Below are positions 1 through 6,413 of a stretch of 7,389 nucleotides of DNA, piece after piece. The number at the start of each line of letters is the position of its first letter. Position 1 is the stretch's first letter. The notes under the pieces were generated by a model. That model saw nothing but the letters and a program-made list of their open reading frames with translations, was not told the origin of the DNA and made no database searches. The translations under genes and the position numbers were made by a program. Source of the stretch: Actinomycetota bacterium (GTDB lineage: Bacteria; Actinomycetota; Thermoleophilia; Gaiellales; Gaiellaceae); NCBI GenBank assembly GCA_013696185.1, contig JACCZA010000230.1:1-7389 (forward strand). Direction: 5' to 3'.

Positions 1-1
1 C

Positions 2-826
2 GGGGTGATCGAGCTGGAGGGTCAGACGCTCGCTCCCCACTTCACCAAGCGATCGCAGGCGGACCTCGCTGCGCTCCAGATCATCTTCCAGAACCCCGAC
101 TCGGCGCTCAACCGCCGTCACTCCGTCAGGCGGATCCTCCTCCGCTCGCTGAAGAAGCTCGCCGGGGTGAGAGGGAAGGAGGCGGAACGGCGCGCGCTCG
201 AGCTGGCAGAGCGGGTCCGACTTTCGGCGCGCACGCTGACGCAGAAACCCGTGCAGCTCTCCGGCGGGCTGAAGCAGCGTGTGGCGATTGCGCGCGCCTT
301 CGTCGGCAACCCTGCCCTCGTCGTCTGCGACGAGCCCACCTCGGCGCTCGACGTGTCCGTCCAGGCGGCGATCCTCAACCTGCTGGTCGAGCTCCAAGCG
401 GAACGCCGGGTGGCGTTCCTCTTCATCTCGCACGATCTCGGCGTCGTGCGCTACATCTCGGACCGGATTGCGGTCCTCTACCTCGGGAGGCTGATGGAGC
501 TCGGTACCGCGGAGGTCGTCTTCTCGGGCCCCCATCACCCCTACACCGAGGCGCTGCTCTCCGCCGTGCCGAGCATCGACGGAACCGAGCGCGAGCGGAT
601 CCGGCTCGAAGGTGAGATTCCGAGCTCCGCCGACCCGCCGAGCGGCTGCGTGTTCAACACGCGCTGCCCGCGCAAGCTCGGAGCGATCTGCGCGCAGGAG
701 GAACCTCCCTTCGTCGAGGTCGAGGCAGGGCACTGGATGCGCTGCCACATCCCGATCGAAGAGCTTCGCCGCCTCCAGGCGGCCGGCGCACCGCCGGCCC
801 GGGAGGACGCCGTACCCGTTCCGTGA
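2..826 (+). CDS. Peptide-type ABC transporter ATP-binding protein, 5' end cut by the window
   Basis: ATPase subunit of an Opp/Dpp-type importer, which would power uptake of peptides or similar small solutes on the inner face of the membrane. Numbering from the GTG at 5, the Q-loop is IIFQNP (Q29), the ABC signature LSGGL at 85-89, Walker B ALVVCDE at 104-110, the D-loop SALD, and the switch histidine H143 in FISHDL. The C-terminal oligopeptide-transporter domain (HPYTEALLSAVP, about 179-189) follows, with the cysteine set C215, C221, C229, C247 that in some Dpp/Opp ATPases is linked to an iron-sulfur cluster. Walker A is absent and the frame is open to the left edge, so the true start lies outside; the GTG at 5 is not the start. 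The signature has Leu where Gln is usual. It could be the C-terminal half of a fused two-domain ATPase. Its stop overlaps the next gene by 4 bases. Family call is firm; substrate is unknown. Confidence 0.93.
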   Translation, partial: GVIELEGQTLAPHFTKRSQADLAALQIIFQNPDSALNRRHSVRRILLRSLKKLAGVRGKEAERRALELAERVRLSARTLTQKPVQLSGGLKQRVAIARAFVGNPALVVCDEPTSALDVSVQAAILNLLVELQAERRVAFLFISHDLGVVRYISDRIAVLYLGRLMELGTAEVVFSGPHHPYTEALLSAVPSIDGTERERIRLEGEIPSSADPPSGCVFNTRCPRKLGAICAQEEPPFVEVEAGHWMRCHIPIEELRRLQAAGAPPAREDAVPVP

Positions 827-1668
827 AGCTCGCCATGCACAACTGGATCCACCCGGAGCCGATCGAGGCGACGGTCGAGCGGCTCGCCCGCTGCGGCTAC
901 GACGCGATCGAGATCTCAGCGGAGCCGGCGCTGTACGACGCCGGCGAGCTCACCCGGCGGCTGAAGCTGCACGGGCTCGAGTGCTGGGGCGGCGTGACGC
1001 GGATGGTGGGTGGGCGAGACCTCGTGCACGCGGACGGCGAGGTTCGGCGGGCCGGCGTCGCCTACGTCAAGGACGCGCTTCGGTTTGTGAGCGACCTGAA
1101 CGGCGACATCCTCACCGTCACGCCCTCGGCCGTAGGCAAGCTCGAGCCGATGGCTTCCCCCGAGACGGAGTGGGCCTGGTGCGTCGAGGGCCTCCGCGAG
1201 TGCCAGGAGTACGCGACCGAGCTGGGCGTCCGCCTCGCGGTCGAGCCGCTCAACCGCTTCGAGACGCACTTCGTCAACCGCTGCGACCAGGCCCTCGCGC
1301 TGGCCGAGGAGGTCGGAGGCGACTGTGGGATCTGTCTCGACCTCTTCCACATGAACATCGAAGAGGCGTCCTGGCGCGGAGCGATCGCGGACGCGGGAAC
1401 CCGGATCGCCGACGTACACGTCGCAGACTCGAACCGGTATCCGCCCGGGGAAGGATCGTTCGAGTGGCTCGACATGCTCCGCGCGCTCGCGGCGGCAGGC
1501 TATGACGGCTATCTCACTCTCGAGTTCGTCGCGCCCGTCGACCGCACGCCGCTGGCGTCGTCGCGGGAGCGCTCCTTCGACGACTCGGTGCGCGGCTCCG
1601 CCGGGTTCCTGCGCGACCGCTTGGCCGAGCTCGCTGCCGAGGCTCCGCTCGGCTCCACCACCTCGTGA
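823..1668 (+). CDS. Sugar phosphate isomerase/epimerase-like TIM-barrel protein
   Basis: A 281-residue protein of the xylose-isomerase-like TIM-barrel superfamily (AP endonuclease 2 fold), closest in motif layout to D-tagatose/D-psicose 3-epimerases. These enzymes use one divalent metal and two glutamates to move a proton at a carbon next to a keto group. The metal and catalytic set is visible: E141 in AVEPLNRFE, D173 and H176 in CLDLFHMN, H199 and R205 in DVHVADSNR, and E234 in TLEF; GYDAIEISAE (25-34) is the usual first-strand motif. Length matches the family. It has no signal peptide, so it is cytoplasmic. The GTG start is chosen because it overlaps the upstream stop (GTGA); an ATG at 835 is a weaker alternative. 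A purine-rich GGGAGG at 801-806 lies too far upstream for a standard ribosome site, so coupled translation is likely. Inosose or hydroxypyruvate isomerase-type activity cannot be excluded. Confidence 0.85.
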   Translation: MKLAMHNWIHPEPIEATVERLARCGYDAIEISAEPALYDAGELTRRLKLHGLECWGGVTRMVGGRDLVHADGEVRRAGVAYVKDALRFVSDLNGDILTVTPSAVGKLEPMASPETEWAWCVEGLRECQEYATELGVRLAVEPLNRFETHFVNRCDQALALAEEVGGDCGICLDLFHMNIEEASWRGAIADAGTRIADVHVADSNRYPPGEGSFEWLDMLRALAAAGYDGYLTLEFVAPVDRTPLASSRERSFDDSVRGSAGFLRDRLAELAAEAPLGSTTS

Positions 1669-3050
1669 CGAGCCGGTCGATCGTGCTCGCGGCAGTGGAG
1701 CAGCCGCCGCTCGAGCTGCCGGTCGCTCTGCCCCGAATCGCCGCGGCCGAGTTCGCGCGCCGGCGGGCTGCACTGTGCGAGGCGGTCGGAACGGACTGGA
1801 TCGCCGTCTACGGCGATCGCGAGCACTTCGCGAACATCGCCTTCCTCTGCGGCTTCGACCCTCGCTTCGAGGAAGCGCTGCTGCTCCTCGCGGAGGACCG
1901 AGCGCTTCTCGCCGTGGGCAACGAGGGCGCCGTCTACGCGGAGCTCGCAGCGCACGGGGTCGAGATCGTCCTCTGTCCCTCACTCAGCCTGATGGGCCAG
2001 GATCGCCGGCGGGGCCAGACGGTTCCGGCCCTCCTTCGCAGCGCGGGCATCCAGAAGGGCGACAGCGTCGGCGTCGTCGGCTGGAAGACGGTCGCCCCGG
2101 AGGAATGGGAGTCGCCGACGCCCGCAATCGCGGCCCCCGCGTTCTTCGTCGATGCGCTTCGAGACGCCGCCGGAGATCCCGAACTTGTCACCGACGCGAC
2201 GGGAGCGTTGATGAGCTCAGCCGGCGGTCTGCGGGCCGGCAACGGGGCCGATCAGCTGGCCGCGTTCGAGTGGGCGGCCGCCCGAGCGTCAGCGTGCGTC
2301 GCGCGGATCACGACGTCTGCTCGGCCGGGCCTGACCGAGCTCGACGCGGTCGCCGCGATGGGCTACGCAGGCGAGCCGCTCTCGGCCCACGTCATGTTCG
2401 CGTCCGGCCCCGAGGTCGCGATCGGGCTCAGGAGCCCGACCGACCGCCCCCTGGAGCTCGGCGACGCGGTCACGACCGCAGTCGGGTTCTGGGGCGGCCT
2501 CTCCGCGCGGGCCGGTTTGCTCGCACACGGCCCAGAGGATCTGAGCGCAGAGAGCGAGGGGTATCTCGAGCAGATGGCAGTCCCGTACTGGCGCGCGATC
2601 GCGACCTGGTACGAGACCGTTCGCATCGGCGTCGGCGGCGCCGAGATCCAAGGTGCGGTGGAAGAGGCGCTCGCCGGAGCCTTCGCTCCCGCGTTGAATC
2701 CAGGCCACCTGATTCACCTGGACGAATGGCTCGACAGTCCGGTGTATCCGGGCTCGACCGAGACGCTCGTCTCGGGGATGGCGCTGCAGTGCGACATCAT
2801 TCCCGACACGACGAGACCGGGCTGGGCGGCCAACTGCGAGGACACGGTCGCCGTGGCGGACGAAGCGTTGCGAGCGGAGCTCTCCGGACGGCACCCGGAG
2901 GCGTGGTCGCGGGTGCTGGCCCGCCGCCGCTTCCTCGAGGAGCACCTGGGGATCGCCATCGCCGACGAGTTGCTTCCCCTCTCGTCGACGCCGGCGCGCT
3001 TCTCGCCCTTCTGGCTTTCACCGGGCTTCGCCCTCGTCTACGCCTCGTGA
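1665..3050 (+). CDS. Creatinase/prolidase-fold (M24-like) protein with degenerate active site
   Basis: A 461-residue protein with a creatinase-type N-terminal domain (about 25-165, including NIAFLCGF) and a C-terminal pita-bread domain (about 195-405). Fold landmarks survive: ASGP at 246-249, RPLELGD at 261-267, GHLI at 347-350, SGMAL at 370-374 and CEDTVAV at 391-397. By eye alignment to aminopeptidase P/prolidase motifs, the catalytic His is Leu255, the first metal Asp is Ala272, the second falls at Ala281/Arg282, and the second His is Trp355. His348 and Glu392 remain, and one metal Glu is Asp377. A normal dinuclear-metal peptidase is therefore unlikely. It may be a metal-free enzyme, as creatinase is, or a non-catalytic partner. 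The GTG start overlaps the upstream stop by 4 bases, and its own stop overlaps the M28 gene, placing it in the catabolic operon. It has no signal peptide. Fold call is good; function is open. Confidence 0.8.
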   Translation: MTSRSIVLAAVEQPPLELPVALPRIAAAEFARRRAALCEAVGTDWIAVYGDREHFANIAFLCGFDPRFEEALLLLAEDRALLAVGNEGAVYAELAAHGVEIVLCPSLSLMGQDRRRGQTVPALLRSAGIQKGDSVGVVGWKTVAPEEWESPTPAIAAPAFFVDALRDAAGDPELVTDATGALMSSAGGLRAGNGADQLAAFEWAAARASACVARITTSARPGLTELDAVAAMGYAGEPLSAHVMFASGPEVAIGLRSPTDRPLELGDAVTTAVGFWGGLSARAGLLAHGPEDLSAESEGYLEQMAVPYWRAIATWYETVRIGVGGAEIQGAVEEALAGAFAPALNPGHLIHLDEWLDSPVYPGSTETLVSGMALQCDIIPDTTRPGWAANCEDTVAVADEALRAELSGRHPEAWSRVLARRRFLEEHLGIAIADELLPLSSTPARFSPFWLSPGFALVYAS

Positions 3051-4966
3051 GCCGGCAGGCGAGTCGGCCCACGCATCCCGTCGAGGCGGCGGTCGACGAG
3101 GGGTTCATGCGCTCGGTGGTCGAGCAGATGAGCGCGATCGGCTCGAGCCCACTCGGCTTCCGCGTCGCGGGGACGCCGGAGGAGGACGAGGTCTGCGCGC
3201 TGCTCGCAGACACGATGCGCTCGATCGGGCTCGAGGACGTCCGGCTCGAGCCGGTGCCGGTCGACGGCTGGCGGTTCCGCGGCGCCGCGCTCGAGGCGGC
3301 GGGCGAGTCCTTCCCCTGCGCCTCGTTCGGCGGCTCCCCGCCGACGCCCCCCGGCGGCATCGAGGCGCAGCTCGTGTTCGCCGGCCGGGGGTCGCGACAG
3401 GAGCTCGAGCGCGTCGGCGTGGCAGGAAGGATCGTGCTGGTCGACTGGCCCGGCGATCACTTCCTGTGGCCCTCGCTGACCGCCGCCGAAGCGACCCACG
3501 CGGGAGCACTCGCCGTGGTCTGTGCGTGCCTGCCCGGAGGGCGCTTCTACCAGATGGACGGCGCGCTCGGCGCCTTCGACGGGATCTGGATCGGTGGTTC
3601 GGTCCCGCTCGCGACGATCGCGGGCGATCACGCTCTGCGCCTGATCGAGCTGCAGCGTTCGGGATCGGTGCCGGCACGCCTGACGCTGGAGGTCGAGCTG
3701 CGGCCGGGCGTCAACGGCCACAATACGGCCGGCACCATCCCCGGCCGACGCAGCGGCCCGCCGATCGTCGTCGCGGGCCACCACGACGGCTGGTTCTCCG
3801 GCTCCTTCGACGACGCGACCGGCGTCGCCTCGACGCTCGGAATCGCGAAGGCGATGCTGGATGCGGGGCACGTCCCGGAGCGCCCGATCCTCTTCGGCTC
3901 CCACACGGCCGAGGAGTACGGGCTTGCCGACTCTGCGTTCGACTGGCTGATCGGAGCGTCCTGGCGCGTCAACGAAGAGCACCGCAACTGGGGGCGCAGC
4001 GTTCCCTTCTACCTCAACATCGAAGGCTCAGGGATGCCGCTGCCCATGTTCATCGACACGCCACCGGAGCTGCGCCGCTTCTGTCGGCGAGTCTGCGGCA
4101 GCGCCCGACGCGACGGATTGCTGCCCTACGGGGTCCAGTACGGCGTCCCGCGCACCGGCACCGAGCAGTGGCCGTACCTCGCCGCCGGCATTCCCTCGCT
4201 GAACGTCAACACCCTCCCGAGGAGCTACTGGCGGACCCAGTACCACACGCAATACGACACGACGGAGATCGTCAGCTTCGCCGACCTCGTCCGTGAGACC
4301 CGTCTCTACGCGCGCTTCGTCATGACCGCCGACGCGGCCCCGGAGGCCCTGCTCAATCTGGGGGCTCGGGCCTCCGACCTGCGGCACCACGGCCGGCTCG
4401 AAGTCGCCCGCGCGGCCGGCTTCGAGACCCAACACGTCGATGCGGCGCTGACGCGCTACGAGACGGTCGCTTCTACCGGCGCCGACTGGCTGGCGCTGCG
4501 CGCGGCGTTCGCGACGGTCGCGCGTACGCTCGAGTCGATCCACGCCCGCGACAAGCAGTCGACGTTGCACCTGCAGGCGTTGCTCGACGTCGAGTCGCTC
4601 GACGCGGCGCTCGACGCGCTCGAGCGGGAGAACCTCGGCGCGGCAGCGCGTGCGGCGGCCCGTTCAGGACGCAACCGGCTCGCGCGTCACGTCGGCCGCG
4701 AGGTGTTCGAGCTCGACGCGGCTCGGCACCGGCCCGGTCATCCCGGCTTCGGCTGGGCGGCGAAGGCGCGCACGACACCCTCCCCGGGGCTGTGGGAGGA
4801 GCTCGCCTCGCTCCGCGGCGAGCCCGGCTCTCGCGCCCCCGGCCCCTGGCTCGCCAGCTCGCTGAGGCGCAAGCGCGCCGCCTCGGCGCGGGAGCTCCAG
4901 CGGCGACTCGACCGGATCGCGGCCGTCTTCGAGCGGGCCGCCCGCCGGCTCGAACTTGGCTCCTAG
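3047..4966 (+). CDS. M28-family metallopeptidase, glutamate carboxypeptidase II-like
   Basis: A 639-residue zinc peptidase expected to remove terminal amino acids from peptides or acyl-amino-acid conjugates. An N-terminal segment (18-75) leads into a PA-like insert (about 100-200) and the M28 catalytic core (about 220-425). Putative ligands are H245 in AGHHDGW, D255 in FDDATG, the catalytic/metal pair E289-E290 in HTAEEYG, E326 in LNIEGSG and H400 in YHTQYDT. The last motif closely resembles that of glutamate carboxypeptidase II. A helical C-terminal region (about 430-639) resembles the dimerisation domain of that group. No signal peptide or membrane anchor is visible, unlike many exported M28 enzymes, so a cytoplasmic role after uptake is likely. 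The GTG start is favoured by the GTGA overlap with the previous gene; an ATG at 3107 preceded by GAGGGG is a credible alternative. The frame stays open far upstream of 3047, but that part is an arginine-rich shadow of neighbouring genes. It ends with tandem stops TAG TAA. Confidence 0.9.
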   Translation: MSRQASRPTHPVEAAVDEGFMRSVVEQMSAIGSSPLGFRVAGTPEEDEVCALLADTMRSIGLEDVRLEPVPVDGWRFRGAALEAAGESFPCASFGGSPPTPPGGIEAQLVFAGRGSRQELERVGVAGRIVLVDWPGDHFLWPSLTAAEATHAGALAVVCACLPGGRFYQMDGALGAFDGIWIGGSVPLATIAGDHALRLIELQRSGSVPARLTLEVELRPGVNGHNTAGTIPGRRSGPPIVVAGHHDGWFSGSFDDATGVASTLGIAKAMLDAGHVPERPILFGSHTAEEYGLADSAFDWLIGASWRVNEEHRNWGRSVPFYLNIEGSGMPLPMFIDTPPELRRFCRRVCGSARRDGLLPYGVQYGVPRTGTEQWPYLAAGIPSLNVNTLPRSYWRTQYHTQYDTTEIVSFADLVRETRLYARFVMTADAAPEALLNLGARASDLRHHGRLEVARAAGFETQHVDAALTRYETVASTGADWLALRAAFATVARTLESIHARDKQSTLHLQALLDVESLDAALDALERENLGAAARAAARSGRNRLARHVGREVFELDAARHRPGHPGFGWAAKARTTPSPGLWEELASLRGEPGSRAPGPWLASSLRRKRAASARELQRRLDRIAAVFERAARRLELGS

Positions 4967-5020
4967 TAAGCACGAGATAGAGACATCTCCGCGAGGCAGA
5001 TGCATCTTGACCTGGAGTCG

Positions 5021-5041
5021 CTGTGTCAGCGGTGGACACGG
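5021..5041 (+). terminator. Possible hairpin terminator between convergent genes
   Basis: CTGTGTC (5021-5027) and GACACGG (5035-5041) form a 7-bp stem, with one G-U pair, around a 7-base loop. It lies 55 bases past the M28 stop in the 109-base gap (4967-5075) between convergent genes. No T-tract follows on either strand, so this is at best a U-less terminator; it could also be a chance hairpin. The gap also holds the perfect 10-base palindrome AGATGCATCT (4998-5007) and a small GAGAT/ATCTC repeat (4974-4989). I see no gene in it. Confidence 0.3.
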
Positions 5042-5075
5042 GAACTGCAGCCGCGGTGCGGACGTAGCCGAAGCG

Positions 5076-5103
5076 CTAAAAGAGCCTCCGTTGCTCGAGA
5101 GGC
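5076..5103 (-). terminator. Possible intrinsic terminator overlapping the ATPase stop codon
   Basis: Read on the - strand, GCCTC (5103-5099) and GAGGC (5088-5084) form a perfect 5-bp stem around a 10-base loop, followed at once by TCTTTT (5083-5078) and the TAG stop codon. The stem plus U-rich tail suits an intrinsic terminator for the - strand ATPase gene, embedded in its last codons. The stem is short and the loop long, so confidence is modest. Confidence 0.35.
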
Positions 5104-6278
5104 GACTCACTGGTGAAGTCGATGCCCTGAAGCTCTGCCACTTCTTCATCGGTGATGCGATTCTCGGCAAGGCCGTTGAGGATCACGTAAGGCTGCAGGA
5201 GCGGGTTGGCGAAACGGTAGAAGTACCGACGAGGCTCGCCGGTGCGGTACAGCACCGATCCGCGCTCGGGCTGCAAGAACTGTTTCAGGTGTCTGGCGAA
5301 TGCCGGAATCTGAAGCCGTCGCTTGGCGACGATTTCGAGTGGATCCCGAACCGCTCCCGCCGAAAAGAACCCGAGCGCGTCCTTCGCGGCGAGCGCGCAG
5401 GCCAGCAGTACGTCCGGGTAGAGGTTGTCAGCACGCGTGCTACGCGTGGCGGTCTGGTAGGCGCTCCGCATTGTGTGCGTAGTCACGGCCCGGTCGATCG
5501 CAGCGTCAACGTCGGCGAGCACTACTTCGTTGCGGTCGTCAGCAACGACGCGTTCGCTGGCGAAGCCCCCAAGCAGATGGGTGAAGTGCGGAAGTCCTTC
5601 TGAGAGAGCGGTGATTTTGTTGAGCGCGGTGGGACGCGCCGTCAAGCCAATCTCGCCAAAGCCCCGCTCTAGGACCTCTCGCAATTCGCTGAGCGACATG
5701 CGCGGCATCTCGACCTGTACGAGCGCACGCTCGACCGAGCGGTGCTCACCGATCAACTCATCGACCGAACCGGCAACGCCCACCAGGACGAGCGTCGAGG
5801 GCACAGCGCGATCCGAGAGGGACTTGACCGTGTCAGACAGCAGCGAGAGTGAGTCGTCGTCCTCTACACGGTCGAGCTCGTCAATGACGATGATCGCGGG
5901 CGGGTCAAGGCGCGAGAGGTGGTAGCGCACGTCCTCGGGAGATGCATCGTCTTCGAGCGCAAGATGCAACTCGCGGAACACATTCCGCCAGATCGAATCG
6001 AACACATCCTCGGTGTTGCAGTTGATCATCACCGCCCGGTATTCGGGAAGATTCTGATTGTGGAAGATTTCGGAGAGGACGTTGGCAAGAGAGGTCTTTC
6101 CGACTCCACGCTCCCCGTAGAGAGCAACGTGAAGCCCTTTCTGCCCCACTGCGCTTACAACCTCCATGATCTGTGGACGCCGGCCTGAGAGGAGGGCGAG
6201 CCGGTCAACGGGCGCGCGGGGGGTAAAGGCGCTGCCGATGCGTGCAAGACGCTGATATTTCGTCACATCGTCTGTCAA
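5076..6278 (-). CDS. Orc1/Cdc6-like AAA+ ATPase of unknown function
   Basis: A 400-residue AAA+ P-loop ATPase. Visible motifs are the lead-in FTPRAPVDRLALLSGR (18-33), Walker A GERGVGKT (55-62), Walker B IIVIDELD (129-136), a sensor-1-like strand TLVLVGVAGS (162-171), an arginine-bearing stretch HRSVERAL (179-186), and a lid helix bundle with SEGLPHFTHLLG (226-237). The C-terminal third (about 280-370, ending FANPLLQPYVILNGL) looks like a winged-helix domain. The layout matches bacterial Orc1/Cdc6- or STAND-like ATPases found as stand-alone genes; their role is not known to me. The start is TTG at 6278: an in-frame TAG sits directly upstream, and TGAGGG lies about 6 bases before it as a ribosome site. 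GTG at 6266 is the alternative. G+C is clearly lower than in the neighbouring genes, suggesting acquisition by transfer. No partner nuclease or transposase gene is seen in the window. Confidence 0.85.
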   Translation of the reverse strand: MTDDVTKYQRLARIGSAFTPRAPVDRLALLSGRRPQIMEVVSAVGQKGLHVALYGERGVGKTSLANVLSEIFHNQNLPEYRAVMINCNTEDVFDSIWRNVFRELHLALEDDASPEDVRYHLSRLDPPAIIVIDELDRVEDDDSLSLLSDTVKSLSDRAVPSTLVLVGVAGSVDELIGEHRSVERALVQVEMPRMSLSELREVLERGFGEIGLTARPTALNKITALSEGLPHFTHLLGGFASERVVADDRNEVVLADVDAAIDRAVTTHTMRSAYQTATRSTRADNLYPDVLLACALAAKDALGFFSAGAVRDPLEIVAKRRLQIPAFARHLKQFLQPERGSVLYRTGEPRRYFYRFANPLLQPYVILNGLAENRITDEEVAELQGIDFTSESPLEQRRLF

Positions 6279-6291
6279 CTAATACCCTCAG

Positions 6292-6323
6292 TTCGCATAC
6301 TATCCTCGTCGATTCGTATAGTA
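6292..6323 (-). promoter_or_regulatory. Direct repeat and candidate promoter upstream of the AAA+ ATPase
   Basis: TTCGCATACTA (6292-6302) and TTCGTATAGTA (6313-6323) match at 9 of 11 bases and lie 21 bases apart, two helical turns, on the same face of the DNA. Read on the - strand they are TAGTATGCGAA and TACTATACGAA. The one nearer the gene gives a -10-like TAGTAT with a poor -35-like TTGGTA 19 bases upstream, placing a transcript start just before the TGAGGG ribosome site. The pair could be a regulator's operator or simply the promoter. It lies in the 127-base gap (6279-6405), which holds no convincing gene. Confidence 0.4.
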
Positions 6324-6395
6324 CCAACCCAGTCGCTGTTGCATCGCTGCTCCTACTACCGGGTGAGCGCCACGGAAACGTCGGCCACATGAGTT

Positions 6396-6413
6396 TCTCC
6401 CCTTGTTAGGAGA
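6396..6413 (-). terminator. Weak hairpin at the LysR stop codon
   Basis: TCTCC (6396-6400) and GGAGA (6409-6413) form a perfect 5-bp stem around an 8-base loop that contains the LysR stop codon. There is no U-tract after it on the - strand, so it may be a poor terminator or a chance repeat. If it does not stop transcription, the ATPase gene could be read through from the LysR promoter. Confidence 0.2.

Noticed and set aside
916..1983. 355-residue open frame on the - strand
   Set aside because: It is antisense to the epimerase and M24-like genes, very arginine-rich and without recognisable motifs.
1502..3046. Open frame continuing 515 codons upstream of the M28 start, giving a single 1154-residue frame
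   Set aside because: The upstream part is arginine- and serine-rich low-complexity translation with no domain, and it overlaps two well-supported genes in another frame. It is typical of high-GC shadow frames. The real gene starts at the GTGA overlap at 3047.
4967..5075. Possible tRNA or small RNA in the convergent gap
   Set aside because: No cloverleaf, anticodon arm or TTCGA-type T-loop could be arranged. Only short inverted repeats are present.
4956..5603. 215-residue + strand ORF opposite the 3' end of the ATPase gene
   Set aside because: It is antisense to a gene with clear AAA+ motifs and has no domain of its own.
6205..6390. 61-codon - strand ORF with ATG and a good AAGGGGAG ribosome-like site just after the LysR gene
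   Set aside because: It overlaps the ATPase start by 74 bases, uses codons such as AGG, ATA and CTA that are unlike its neighbours, and has no recognisable sequence. A small leader peptide cannot be fully excluded.
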